Assembly: GCF_030317115.1 (NCBI RefSeq)
Contig: NZ_JASZYF010000004.1
Coordinates: 186,001 to 250,000, forward strand
Direction: 5' to 3'
From: Variovorax gracilis
Lineage (GTDB): Bacteria; Pseudomonadota; Gammaproteobacteria; Burkholderiales; Burkholderiaceae_C
Length of the DNA stretch: 64,000 bases
This document shows, in pieces, positions 17,954 through 26,496 of the stretch. Both the position numbers and the translations under genes were made by a program. The first letter of the stretch is position 1, and every line of letters starts with the position of its first letter. Under the pieces are notes generated by a model, which was not told the DNA's origin, ran no database searches, and saw only the letters and a program-made list of their open reading frames with translations.

Positions 17954-19210
17954 ATGGCAACAGAGACAAAGCCCGCCGCATTCGGTGTCCACTCCGAAGT
18001 CGGCCAACTGCGCAAGGTGATGGTGTGCGCGCCGGGCCTGGCGCATTCGCGCCTCACGCCCAGCAACTGCGACCAACTCCTGTTCGACGACGTGCTGTGG
18101 GTGGAAAACGCCAAGCGCGACCACTTCGACTTCGTCACCAAGATGCGCGATCGCGGCGTCGAGGTCGTCGAGATGCACAACCTGCTCGCCGAAACCGTCG
18201 CGGTGCCGGAGGGCAAGAAATGGATTCTCGACAACCAGGTCGTGCCCAACCAGGTCGGCCTGGGCTTCATCGACGAGCTGCGCAGCTACCTCGAAGGACT
18301 CGACAACCGCACGCTGGCCGAGACCCTGATCGGCGGCCTGTCGACCAACGATTTCCCGGAAGCCCACGGCGGCAAGGCACTCGAAGTCGTGCGTGAAGCG
18401 GCGGGCGCCACCGAGTACCTTCTGCCGCCGCTGCCCAACACCCTCTACACGCGCGACACGACCTGCTGGATCTACGGCGGTGTCACCCTCAACCCCCTGT
18501 ACTGGCCGGCACGCCACGAGGAGACCATCCTCACCACTGCCATCTACAAGTTCCACCCCGACTTTTCCGGCAAGGTGAACGTATGGTGGGGCGACCCGAC
18601 CGAAGACCATGGCCTCGCCACGCTCGAAGGCGGCGACGTCATGCCCATCGGCAAGGGCAACGTCCTGATCGGCATGAGCGAGCGCACTTCGCGCCAGGCC
18701 ATCAGCCAGCTCGCGGCCACGCTGTTCAAGAAAGGCGCGGCCGAGCGCGTGATCGTCGCGGCCATGCCCAAGATCCGTGCGGCGATGCACCTGGACACGG
18801 TCTTCACCTTCGCCGACCGCGACTGCGTGCTGCTCGCGCCCGACTTCATGAACCAGACGCGGACCTACTCCTACCGTCCGAGCAGCCATCCGAGCGGTGT
18901 CGAGCTGCATGCCGAGAACAAGCCCTTTGTCGACGTGGTCGCACAGGCGCTGGGCTTCAAGAAGCTGCGCGTCGTGGAGGCCGGCGGCAGCGACTACCAG
19001 CGCGAACGCACCCAATGGGACAGTGGCGCGAACCTGGTGTGCGCCTCGCCGGGCGTGGTTTATGCGTACGACCGCAACACCTACACCAACACGCTGCTGC
19101 GCAAGCAGGGGATCGAAGTGGTGACCATCGTCGGCGCCGAGCTCGGGCGCGGTCGTGGCGGCGGCCATTGCATGACCTGCCCGATCATCCGGGATCCGGT
19201 GGACTTCTGA
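17954..19210 (+). CDS. arcA: Arginine deiminase
   Basis: 418 residues, converting arginine to citrulline and ammonia. The family opening [19 protein letters not shown] is intact; [14 protein letters not shown] supplies an active-site aspartate; the nucleophile sits in [17 protein letters not shown], at about C406, the same number as in the Pseudomonas enzyme. The ATG at 17954 has a strong AGGAG site at 17943-17947. It forms a two-gene unit with arcD. Without ornithine carbamoyltransferase and carbamate kinase beside it, the pair may serve ammonia release or acid tolerance unless those genes lie elsewhere. Confidence 0.96.
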   Translation: MATETKPAAFGVHSEVGQLRKVMVCAPGLAHSRLTPSNCDQLLFDDVLWVENAKRDHFDFVTKMRDRGVEVVEMHNLLAETVAVPEGKKWILDNQVVPNQVGLGFIDELRSYLEGLDNRTLAETLIGGLSTNDFPEAHGGKALEVVREAAGATEYLLPPLPNTLYTRDTTCWIYGGVTLNPLYWPARHEETILTTAIYKFHPDFSGKVNVWWGDPTEDHGLATLEGGDVMPIGKGNVLIGMSERTSRQAISQLAATLFKKGAAERVIVAAMPKIRAAMHLDTVFTFADRDCVLLAPDFMNQTRTYSYRPSSHPSGVELHAENKPFVDVVAQALGFKKLRVVEAGGSDYQRERTQWDSGANLVCASPGVVYAYDRNTYTNTLLRKQGIEVVTIVGAELGRGRGGGHCMTCPIIRDPVDF

Positions 19211-19265
19211 TTGCCGGGCGGCAGGAAGCAGCCGCCCCTGTTCATTTATTGATAGGACGACCTCC

Positions 19266-20378
19266 GTGTCTGTGAAATCCACTGTTCAGCGAGTTGGCCA
19301 TCTGCACAGAACGACAACCGTCCTCGCACTCGCGGCGCTGGCGCTGCTCTCGGCGTGCAAGCGCGGCGAAGAGGCGCCGGTGGCGGAGATCCGGCCAGTC
19401 CGCGTGATGACGATCGAGACGCGCTCGATCGGTGACATCGTGACCCTCACGGGCACCGTGCAGGCGCAGACCGAGATCAACCAGTCGTTTCGCATCGATG
19501 GAAGGCTGGTCGAGCGCAACGTCGAGATCGGCGACCGGGTGAAGCCCGGCCAGGTGCTGGCTCGCCTCGATCCGCTGAATGAGGAAAGCAGCCTGCAATC
19601 CGCGAGGGCGCAACTGACGGCGGCGCAGGCGCAGAGCGTGGAGGCCCGCAACAACCACAGGCGGCTGCGGGATCTGCTCAAGGAGGACGCGGTTTCGCGC
19701 GCGTCGTTCGAGCAGGCCGAGGCGCTGCTGAAGGTGGCGCAGTCGCAGGTCGAGTCCGCCCAGTCGCTGGTCACGCTCGCCCAGAACCGGCTGAGCTACA
19801 CACGGCTGGTCTCCGACGTGTCCGGCATCGTGACGGCACGCGGACCCGAACCGGGAGAGGTGGTGCAGGCGGGGCGGATGATCATCCAGGTGGCGCGCGA
19901 GGGCGCGCGCGATGCGGTCTTCGACGTGCCCGCGCAAGTCAAGAACAGCGCGCCTTCGGATCCCGAGATCACCGTCTCGCTGGTGAGCGATCCGAACATC
20001 ATTGCCAAGGGCCAGGTGCGCGAGGTCTCGCCCCGCGCCGATCCGGTGACCGGCACGTTCAGCGTCAGGGTCCGGCTGATCAACGCGCCCACCGCGATGC
20101 GCCTGGGAACGACGGTGAACGGGCGCATGAAGCTCGACAGCGCTCCCGCCATCGACATACCTGCCTCGGCGCTGACGCGATCGGGCAAGAGCGCCTCCGT
20201 GTGGGTGGTCGATCCGAAGGCGGGCACGGTCTCGGCCCGCGCGATCGAGGTGCGGGCCTATGACGCCGCGCGGGTCCAGGTCACCTCGGGGCTGGCGCCC
20301 GGCGATGTGGTCGTGACCGCGGGCGTGCAGGCGCTGCGGCCCGGCCAGAAGGTCCGGATGCTCGAGGCCGCGCAGTGA
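19266..20378 (+). CDS. RND efflux periplasmic adaptor lipoprotein (membrane fusion protein)
   Basis: 370 residues with a lipobox LLSACK at about residue 31, so anchored in the inner membrane. The order is lipoyl half (TLTGTVQAQTEINQSFRIDG, ERNVEIGDRVKPGQVLARLD), an alpha-hairpin with coiled-coil character (residues ~95-165), second lipoyl half (LVSDVSGIVTARGPEPGEVVQAG), beta-barrel and a membrane-proximal domain ending LRPGQKVRML. It links the permease encoded next to the outer membrane channel encoded at 29.7 kb. The start is a GTG at 19266 with AGGACGA upstream. Its stop overlaps the permease start (GTGA), so translation is coupled. Confidence 0.93.
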   Translation: MSVKSTVQRVGHLHRTTTVLALAALALLSACKRGEEAPVAEIRPVRVMTIETRSIGDIVTLTGTVQAQTEINQSFRIDGRLVERNVEIGDRVKPGQVLARLDPLNEESSLQSARAQLTAAQAQSVEARNNHRRLRDLLKEDAVSRASFEQAEALLKVAQSQVESAQSLVTLAQNRLSYTRLVSDVSGIVTARGPEPGEVVQAGRMIIQVAREGARDAVFDVPAQVKNSAPSDPEITVSLVSDPNIIAKGQVREVSPRADPVTGTFSVRVRLINAPTAMRLGTTVNGRMKLDSAPAIDIPASALTRSGKSASVWVVDPKAGTVSARAIEVRAYDAARVQVTSGLAPGDVVVTAGVQALRPGQKVRMLEAAQ

Positions 20379-23300
20379 TCGGCCCGAACCTGTCGGAGTG
20401 GGCGCTCTCCAAGCGCTCGCTGGTGATCTTCCTGATGATCATCGCGGTGATCGCGGGCACGCTGTCCTTCATCCGCCTGGGGCGCGCGGAGGACCCGGTC
20501 TTCACCTTCCGCACTATGGTGGTGGCGGCAGGCTGGCCCGGCGCCACCGTGGACGAAACACTGCAGCAGGTCACCGAGCGGCTCGAACGTACGCTGCAGG
20601 AGACCAACCATCTCGACCGCGTGCGCAGCTACACGGTGGCCGGCCAGACGACGATATTCGTCGACCTGAAGCAGTCGACGCCGCCAGGCGAGGTGCCGGA
20701 CATCTGGTACCAGGTGCGCAGGAACATCGGCGACATGCGGCAGACCTTGCCGGCCGGCGTGGTCGGGCCCTTCTTCAACGACGACTTCGGCAGCACCTTC
20801 GGGATCATCTACGCGTTCACGGCGGACGGCTTCACTTTCCGCGAGCTTCGCGACTACGTCGAGTCCGCCCGCTCGCGCCTGCTGCAGGTGCCCGACGTCT
20901 CGAAGATCGAGGTCATGGGCGCGCAGGACGAGCAGATCTACATCGAGTTCTCGACCGAGCGCCTCGCGGGCCTGCGCCTCGACTATCCGACCATCGTCGG
21001 CGCGCTGCAGGCGCAGAACATCGTGCGACCGGCCGGCACCATCCAGACCGAGCAGGAGCGCGTGTTCATGCGCGTCACCGGCGCCTTCGATTCGGAGCGC
21101 GACATCGAGGCCGTCAACCTCGTCGTCGGCAACCGCATCATCCGCCTGGGCGACATCGCGACCGTACGGCGCGGCTTCGTCGATCCGCCGCAGCCGATGT
21201 TCCGCGTCAACGGAAAGCCGGCGATCGGGCTGGCGATCGCGATGCGCGATGCCGGGGACATCCTGGCGCTCGGCAACAACATCCGCGCCGAGATGGTCGA
21301 CATCACGGCGAACCTGCCGCACGGCATCCAGCCCACGCTGGTCGCGGACCAGGCGGTCACGGTCGACGTCGCCATCAACGACTTCATGGCCTCGTTGTGG
21401 CAGGCCATCATCATCATCCTGGTGTGCAGCTTCGTGAGCCTGGGCGTGCGGCCCGGCACGGTGGTGGCGCTGTCGATCCCGCTCACGCTGGCGATCGTGT
21501 TTGCCATCATGGACGTGCTGAACATCGACCTGCACCGCGTCTCGCTGGGCGCGCTGATCATCGCGCTGACCCTGCTGGTGGACGACGCGATGACCACTGT
21601 CGACGCGATGATCAATCGCCTCGCAGCCGGCGATACCAAGGACCAGGCCGCGACCTTCGCCTACCGCACGCTCGCCGCGCCGATGCTGATCGGCACGCTG
21701 GTGTCCATCTCGAGCTTCGTTCCCATCGGCTTCGCTCGGAGTTCCGCGGGCGAATACACCTTCTCGATTTTCGCCGTCGTCGCCATCGCTCTCATCGTGT
21801 CGTGGCTCGGCGCCGTGATCTTCTCGCCGCTGGTCGGCAAGGCGATCCTGAAGGCGCCCAAGCCCGATGCCGAGCCGCCCGAGCCGAGCAAGGTGGTCAA
21901 GATCTACGGGAGCTTCCTGCGAGGCGCGATCCGTGCGAAGTGGCTGACCATCGGGCTGACCATCGCCGCCTTCGCGGTGACGATCTTCCTGCTGCAGTTC
22001 GTGCCGCGGCAATTCTTCCCTGCGTCGGACCGTCCCGAACTGACGATCGACATGACCCTGCGGCAGAACGCCTCGATCCATGCGACGCAGGCCCAGGCGG
22101 AGCGCTTCGAGGCGCTGCTGAAGGAAGACGCCGACGTGGACCACTTCAGCACCTATGTCGGGCGCGGCGCGATCCGCTTCATCCTCACGCTCAACGTGCA
22201 GCTCGCCAACCCCTTCTTCGCGCAGTTCGTCGTGGTCGCCAAGGACCTCGATGCGCGCGACAGGCTTCAGCTCAAGCTGGAGAAGGCGCTGGCGGAGCAG
22301 TTCCCCGACGTGGTGGCGCGCGTGTCTCCGCTCGAGCTGGGGCCGCCGGTGGGCTGGCCGCTGCAATACCGGGTGACCGGGCCGGACGCGAACCAGGTGC
22401 GCAAGTACGCGCTCGAACTGGCCGATGTCCTGGGCTCGGATGCGCGCGTGCGCCACGTCAACTACGACTGGATGGAGCCCGCGCGGCAGGTCCGGGTGCA
22501 CATCAACCAGGACGAGGCGCGGCAGCTGGGCGTGAGCACGCGCACGCTGTCGGGCATCCTGAACGCGGCAGTCACGGGATCGCCGGTGACGCAGGTGCGC
22601 GACGACATCTACCTCATCAACGTCGTGGCCCGCGCCACGGACGATCAGCGCGTGTCCTTCCAGACGCTGAGTTCGCTGCAGGTGCCCACGCCGACCGGGC
22701 GCATGGTGCCGCTGAGCCAGTTCGCGACCTTCACCGAGGAGCAGGAGCTTCCGCTCATCTGGCGGCGCAACCGCTTGCCTACGCTGACCGTCCGCGCCGA
22801 CGTCGTGCACGGCGTGCTGCCGGACGAGGTGGTCGAGAAGCTCGCGCCGAGGATGGTGGAGTTCAACGCCAGGCTGCCGAAGGGCTACAAGGTCGAGACC
22901 GGCGGTCTGTTCGAGGAAAGCGCCGCGTCGAGCGCCTCGGTGTATGCCGTCGTCCCGCTGATGATCGTGCTGATGCTCGTGAGCATGATGGTGCTGCTGG
23001 TGAGCTTCCGGCGGCTGGCGATGGTGGTCTGCATCATGCCGCTGGGGCTCATTGGCGTGGTTCTCACGCTGCTGCTGTTCAACCGGCCGCTGGGCTTCGT
23101 CGCGATCCTCGGCATCCTGGCGCTGATCGGGATGATCGCGAAGAACGCGGTGATCCTGATCGTGCAGATCGAGACCTACCGCGCCGAGGGCCAGAGCGTC
23201 CTCGATGCGGTGATGGCCTCCGGCACATCGCGCATGCGCCCGATGATGCTGACGTCGATATCGACCGTGCTGGGGCTGATCCCGATCGCGCCGACCGTGT

Positions 23301-23455
23301 TCTGGGGTTCGATGGCTTTCGCCATCATGGGCGGGCTGCTGGTGGCCACGCTGCTGACGCTGGTGTTCCTGCCGACGGTGTACGTGGCGGTGTTCGGCAA
23401 GGAGAAACCGCCGCCGCGCGACGAGGCCTTCGATCCCGCGACCGATCCGGCGTGA
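20375..23455 (+). CDS. RND superfamily efflux permease
   Basis: 1026 residues, the standard HAE1/HME-like length. It has the two-fold RND layout: helix 1 (LVIFLMIIAVIAGTLSFI), a large periplasmic loop, helices 2-6, a second loop from about residue 540 to 845 and helices 8-12. The proton relay is present: LTLLVDDAMTTVDAMINRL gives the paired aspartates of helix 4, and GMIAKNAVILIVQ the helix-10 lysine. It uses inward proton flow to expel substrates; the substrate is not predictable. The GTG start overlaps the adaptor stop. An unknown membrane gene and antiporter subunits follow in the same direction. Confidence 0.95.
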   Translation: MIGPNLSEWALSKRSLVIFLMIIAVIAGTLSFIRLGRAEDPVFTFRTMVVAAGWPGATVDETLQQVTERLERTLQETNHLDRVRSYTVAGQTTIFVDLKQSTPPGEVPDIWYQVRRNIGDMRQTLPAGVVGPFFNDDFGSTFGIIYAFTADGFTFRELRDYVESARSRLLQVPDVSKIEVMGAQDEQIYIEFSTERLAGLRLDYPTIVGALQAQNIVRPAGTIQTEQERVFMRVTGAFDSERDIEAVNLVVGNRIIRLGDIATVRRGFVDPPQPMFRVNGKPAIGLAIAMRDAGDILALGNNIRAEMVDITANLPHGIQPTLVADQAVTVDVAINDFMASLWQAIIIILVCSFVSLGVRPGTVVALSIPLTLAIVFAIMDVLNIDLHRVSLGALIIALTLLVDDAMTTVDAMINRLAAGDTKDQAATFAYRTLAAPMLIGTLVSISSFVPIGFARSSAGEYTFSIFAVVAIALIVSWLGAVIFSPLVGKAILKAPKPDAEPPEPSKVVKIYGSFLRGAIRAKWLTIGLTIAAFAVTIFLLQFVPRQFFPASDRPELTIDMTLRQNASIHATQAQAERFEALLKEDADVDHFSTYVGRGAIRFILTLNVQLANPFFAQFVVVAKDLDARDRLQLKLEKALAEQFPDVVARVSPLELGPPVGWPLQYRVTGPDANQVRKYALELADVLGSDARVRHVNYDWMEPARQVRVHINQDEARQLGVSTRTLSGILNAAVTGSPVTQVRDDIYLINVVARATDDQRVSFQTLSSLQVPTPTGRMVPLSQFATFTEEQELPLIWRRNRLPTLTVRADVVHGVLPDEVVEKLAPRMVEFNARLPKGYKVETGGLFEESAASSASVYAVVPLMIVLMLVSMMVLLVSFRRLAMVVCIMPLGLIGVVLTLLLFNRPLGFVAILGILALIGMIAKNAVILIVQIETYRAEGQSVLDAVMASGTSRMRPMMLTSISTVLGLIPIAPTVFWGSMAFAIMGGLLVATLLTLVFLPTVYVAVFGKEKPPPRDEAFDPATDPA

Positions 23456-23473
23456 CGGACGAGGAGCATTCGC

Positions 23474-24088
23474 TTGATTCCGACTCCCGCATCCGCCGCG
23501 ACCAGTGGACTGCCCTCCGGGGGGAGCCCGGCCGCAGAAGGGCGTGCGGTGCTCGAACTGCATGTTGCGGAACTGCGGCAACTCTTCAACTCGATGGACC
23601 CCGCGCCGTTCCGGGAGCGCGACCTCGATCCCAAGGCGCAGGACTACATCGTCGACTGGGCCCGCGAGGTGCCGGCGCCACGGCCGATGGCGCTGGTGGT
23701 TCGCATTGACGGCCGGACCGCGACGCCCGAGTCGGCCTCGATGCTGCGCGATGCGGTGGGCGAATACTTCCGCCAGCGCGCACTGTCCACCCGGCGCCAG
23801 ATGCGGCGACTGCTGCGGCTGGGCCGAATCAGCCTGCTGATCGGGCTCGTGTTCCTGGCGATCGCCTTCTTCGTCGGCGAGTTCATCGCGGGCCTTTTCG
23901 ACAAGGAGCGCTACACGCGGCTCGTGCAGGAGAGCCTCGTGATCGGCGGCTGGGTCGCCTTGTGGCGGCCGATGGAGATCTTCCTGTACGACTGGTGGCC
24001 GATCCGCGAGGAGACGCGGCTGTACGAGCGGCTGAGCCGCATGGACGTGCATCTGGTCTGCGCAGGCGCCGAAGGAGGGCCCTCATGA
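23474..24088 (+). CDS. Uncharacterised membrane protein linking the RND and Mrp genes
   Basis: 204 residues from a TTG at 23474, not assigned to a named family. Residues ~28-75 form a soluble part with LRQLFNSMDPAPFRERDLDP and YIVDWAREV, text that I recall as recurring in uncharacterised proteobacterial proteins. A linker RRQMRRLLRLGRI leads into one clear membrane helix (SLLIGLVFLAIAFFVGEFIAG) and probably a second short one (VIGGWVALWRPMEIFLY). The C-terminal part is cytosolic. It begins 18 bases after the RND permease and overlaps mrpE by four bases (ATGA), so it is translated with the antiporter genes. A role in the antiporter or pump is inferred from position alone. Confidence 0.72.
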   Translation: MIPTPASAATSGLPSGGSPAAEGRAVLELHVAELRQLFNSMDPAPFRERDLDPKAQDYIVDWAREVPAPRPMALVVRIDGRTATPESASMLRDAVGEYFRQRALSTRRQMRRLLRLGRISLLIGLVFLAIAFFVGEFIAGLFDKERYTRLVQESLVIGGWVALWRPMEIFLYDWWPIREETRLYERLSRMDVHLVCAGAEGGPS

Positions 24089-24585
24089 CGCGCACGCCCT
24101 CATTGGCCGGCACCGTGCTGACGCGTGGCCTGATGTTCCTGGCGCTGTGGCTCGTGCTGATGCCGAGCGTGAAGCCGGCCGACCTCGGTTTCGGCGTGCT
24201 GTCCACCGTCGCCGCGACCTGGACGAGCCTGCACCTTCTCCCGCGCGAGGCGGGCCACGTGCGCTTCCGCGCGCTGCTGGGGTTCGTGCCGCATTTCCTG
24301 TGGCAGTCGGTGCTGGCCGGCATTGACGTGGCCCGCCGCGCGCTCGATCCGGGCATGCCGATGCGGCCGGGATTCGTCTCGGCGCCGGTGGGCTTTCCGC
24401 CGGGGCTGGCACGCAACGAGTTCGCCTCGATCATGAGCCTGCTGCCGGGCTCCGTGCCGGTCGGCGAGACCGAAACGGCCATCGTCTATCACTGCCTGGA
24501 CATGGACCAGCCGCTCGCGCAGCACATGGCCGAAGAGGAACAGTTGCTGACCAAGGCGCTGGTGGTGGGGGAGGGCCATGACTAG
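24085..24585 (+). CDS. mrpE: Mrp-type antiporter subunit E
   Basis: 166 residues. Two N-terminal helices (GTVLTRGLMFLALWLVLMPS, DLGFGVLSTVAATWTSLHL) are followed by the MrpE domain with FVPHFLWQSVLAGIDVARRALDP and NEFASIMSLLPGSVPVGE, which are characteristic blocks. MrpE (MbhA in archaea) is a small structural subunit of multi-subunit Na+/H+ antiporters. The ATG overlaps the stop of the unknown upstream gene, and its own end overlaps mrpF by 8 bases. It is the first subunit in the order E-F-G-B-C-D, as in archaeal Mbh-type operons rather than bacterial mrpABCDEFG. Confidence 0.9.
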   Translation: MTRTPSLAGTVLTRGLMFLALWLVLMPSVKPADLGFGVLSTVAATWTSLHLLPREAGHVRFRALLGFVPHFLWQSVLAGIDVARRALDPGMPMRPGFVSAPVGFPPGLARNEFASIMSLLPGSVPVGETETAIVYHCLDMDQPLAQHMAEEEQLLTKALVVGEGHD

Positions 24586-24859
24586 CTTCCTGATCGGCGC
24601 GACTGCCTTCGTGCTGGCGATGGTCGCGCTGGGCCTGGTCTGCATCCTGCGCGGGCCGGGCAACGTCGATCGCATGATGGCCGTGCAGCTCTTCGGCACC
24701 GGGGGCATCGCGGCCCTGCTGCTTGCGGGCGCGGCGATCGACATGGACGCGGTCATCGACGTGGTGCTGACGCTGTCGATCCTCGCGGCCTTCGCCGCCA
24801 TCGCCTTCGTGAAAGCCGGGGCCACCACCGTGCGGGACGATGCGGGGAGCGACGGATGA
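24578..24859 (+). CDS. mrpF: Mrp-type antiporter subunit F
   Basis: 93 residues with three membrane helices (FLIGATAFVLAMVALGLVCIL, VQLFGTGGIAALLLAGAAI, VIDVVLTLSILAAFAAIAFV). LRGPGNVDRMMAVQLFGT between helices 1 and 2 is the usual MrpF/MnhF block. It is a structural membrane subunit of the antiporter. It overlaps mrpE by 8 bases and mrpG by 4 (ATGA), which implies stoichiometric translation. The size is typical. Confidence 0.9.
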   Translation: MTSFLIGATAFVLAMVALGLVCILRGPGNVDRMMAVQLFGTGGIAALLLAGAAIDMDAVIDVVLTLSILAAFAAIAFVKAGATTVRDDAGSDG

Positions 24860-25155
24860 CCACGAACGTCGTCGCCGATATCTTCACCATCGTCGCGATC
24901 TGCGCGGGGGCGTTCTTCTTTCTTGCCGGCAGTGTGGGCCTGCTGCGTTTTCCCGACACCTTCACGCGGCTTCATGCGCTGACCAAGGCCGACAACCTGG
25001 GGCTCGGTCTCGTCGTGCTGGGGTTGCTCCCGCAGGTGGACAGCCTCTCGACCGCCTGCAAGCTGGTGCTCGTCTGGTTCCTCGTCCTCCTGGGGTCGGC
25101 GACGGTGTCCCAACTCATTGCGCGCGCCGTGCGCCGCGAGGGGCCCAAGCCATGA
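24856..25155 (+). CDS. mrpG: Mrp-type antiporter subunit G
   Basis: 99 residues, three helices. The motif FFFLAGSVGLLRFPDTFTRLHALTKADN is the MrpG/MnhG signature (glycine-leucine-arginine-phenylalanine-proline then a TRLHA block). LGLVVLGLLPQ and LVLVWFLVLLGSATVSQLIA form the other helices. MrpG is a small membrane subunit that lines the antiporter with E and F. ATGA overlaps on both sides couple it to mrpF and the mrpB-like gene. Confidence 0.91.
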   Translation: MTTNVVADIFTIVAICAGAFFFLAGSVGLLRFPDTFTRLHALTKADNLGLGLVVLGLLPQVDSLSTACKLVLVWFLVLLGSATVSQLIARAVRREGPKP

Positions 25156-26093
25156 GCCTGACCCTGAACACCGCGCTGGCACTGCTGTTCCTCGGGCTGG
25201 CGGCGTGGACCGTCTTCGCGCGCGACACCTTCGCGGCGGTTGCCGGATTCATTCCCTATGGACTGCTCCTCACGCTGGTGTGGCTCCAGTTGTCGGCGAT
25301 CGACGTGGCGATGACCGAAGCCGCGATCGGCGCCGGCCTGACCGGTGCGCTGCTGGTCGGCGCCGCGTCGCGGCTGCGCCGGACGGAGGCCACGGCGCGC
25401 GCCGATCTCCCGGGGCTGCCCACGCGCGTGCTGGCCGCGTTGGCTGCCATCACCGTGGCCGGCGTGATCGCAGTCTGCGTGCTCGCGCTGCCCGAGCCTT
25501 CGCCGACGCTCGCACCGCAGGTGGCGGCCAACATCGCCTCGACCGGCGTCGGCAATCCGATCACCGCAGTGCTGCTGTCGTTCCGCGCGATGGATACATT
25601 GCTCGAAGCCGTCGTGCTGCTGTTCGCGCTGGTGGGCGTGTGGTCGCTGGCGCCGGACCGCGCGTGGGGCGGTCGTCCCGGCCCTGCGCAGCCGGCGGAC
25701 CCCAACGGCATCCTCGCGTACTTCGCACGCGTGCTGCCTCCCATCGGCATCGTCGTCGCCATCTACATCCTCTGGGTGGGTGCCGATGATCCGGGCGGCA
25801 AATTCCAGGGCGCGACGATTCTCGCGGCGATGTGGCTGCTGGTGATGATGGCGGGGCTGGCCGATGCGCCGCCCGTCAGCCGCACCTGGCTGCGCACGGT
25901 GCTGGTGGCCGGGCCGGCGGTGTTCATCGCCATCGGCTTCACGGGCGTTGCCATCGCGGGTGCGTTCCTCGCCTATCCGGAAGGCTACGCCAAGCCGCTC
26001 ATCGTGGTCATCGAAGTGGCGCTGATGCCCTCGCTGGCGATGACGCTGGCCCTGCTGCTGGCCGGCGCGCCGCAACGGTCGACACCGCCATGA
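25152..26093 (+). CDS. mrpB: Fused Mrp subunit: DUF4040 (MbhD-like) plus MnhB domain
   Basis: 313 residues with eight or nine helices. Residues 1-80 match the DUF4040 segment normally found at the C-terminus of MrpA or as MbhD (FIPYGLLLTLVWLQLSAIDVAMTEAAIG). From about residue 190 to the end there is a MnhB domain (LPPIGIVVAIYILWVGADDPGGKFQG, GLADAPPVSRTWLR, AFLAYPEGYAKPLIVVIE). So pieces of MrpA and MrpB have merged, and the large MrpA N-terminus is supplied by another gene. This split resembles archaeal Mbh/Mbs membrane modules. The start overlaps mrpG by four bases. Confidence 0.88.
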   Translation: MSLTLNTALALLFLGLAAWTVFARDTFAAVAGFIPYGLLLTLVWLQLSAIDVAMTEAAIGAGLTGALLVGAASRLRRTEATARADLPGLPTRVLAALAAITVAGVIAVCVLALPEPSPTLAPQVAANIASTGVGNPITAVLLSFRAMDTLLEAVVLLFALVGVWSLAPDRAWGGRPGPAQPADPNGILAYFARVLPPIGIVVAIYILWVGADDPGGKFQGATILAAMWLLVMMAGLADAPPVSRTWLRTVLVAGPAVFIAIGFTGVAIAGAFLAYPEGYAKPLIVVIEVALMPSLAMTLALLLAGAPQRSTPP

Positions 26094-26158
26094 GCGCAGC
26101 GCCGGACCGCTCCAGGCAAGCTCGCGCCGCAGTGCCGAGCATGGAGGTCGCGCAATGA
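26090..26158 (+). CDS. 22-codon ORF bridging mrpB and mrpC
   Basis: A short frame starts at ATG 26090, overlapping the mrpB stop as ATGA, and ends at TGA 26156-26158, overlapping the mrpC ATG again as ATGA. It encodes a basic, non-membrane peptide (MSAAPDRSRQARAAVPSME). The double ATGA arrangement would carry ribosomes across the 61 bases between the two subunit genes. A sequence of this length could be coincidence, and I see no motif. GGAGGT at 26143-26148 also serves as an independent ribosome site for mrpC. Confidence 0.3.
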   Translation: MSAAPDRSRQARAAVPSMEVAQ

Positions 26159-26496
26159 GCCCGACCACGCTGTTCGGACTGTGCGCCGCGGTGCTCGTCG
26201 GTCTCGGCGTGTACGGCCTCATCGTCAACCCGCAGCCGCTACGCAAGATCCTCGCCTTCAACCTGATCGGCAACGGCATCTTCGTCGTGTGCGCCGTGAT
26301 CGCGCGCCGGGGCGCGGCCGCCGGGATGAATGGCGATCCGGTGCCGCAGGCGCTGCTGATCACGGCCATCGTCGTTGCCTTCGCCGCCTCCGCGCTCGCC
26401 GTGGCGCTGCTGTTGCGGCTGTTCGAGGAAGCGGGTTCGGTCACGTTGTCCGGCGATCTGCCACCCCAGGCGAAAGCTGCCGATGGGGAGGTCTAG
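26155..26496 (+). CDS. mrpC: Mrp-type antiporter subunit C (NuoK-like)
   Basis: 113 residues with three helices (TLFGLCAAVLVGLGVYGLIV, KILAFNLIGNGIFVVCAVIA, ALLITAIVVAFAASALAVALL). The GNGIF turn and PVPQALLITAIVV segment, with the buried glutamine/lysine positions, are those of MrpC/MnhC and its complex I relative NuoK. It forms part of the ion path between the large antiporter-like subunits. It is preceded by GGAGGT and stops one base before the GTG of the mrpD-like gene. Confidence 0.92.
   Translation: MSPTTLFGLCAAVLVGLGVYGLIVNPQPLRKILAFNLIGNGIFVVCAVIARRGAAAGMNGDPVPQALLITAIVVAFAASALAVALLLRLFEEAGSVTLSGDLPPQAKAADGEV

Noticed and set aside
20258..24052. A very long open frame on the minus strand across the RND permease region
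   Set aside because: It mirrors codon bias of the genes on the other strand in GC-rich DNA; the composition (His, Arg, Asp-rich, no domains) and full overlap with a certain RND gene show it is a shadow.
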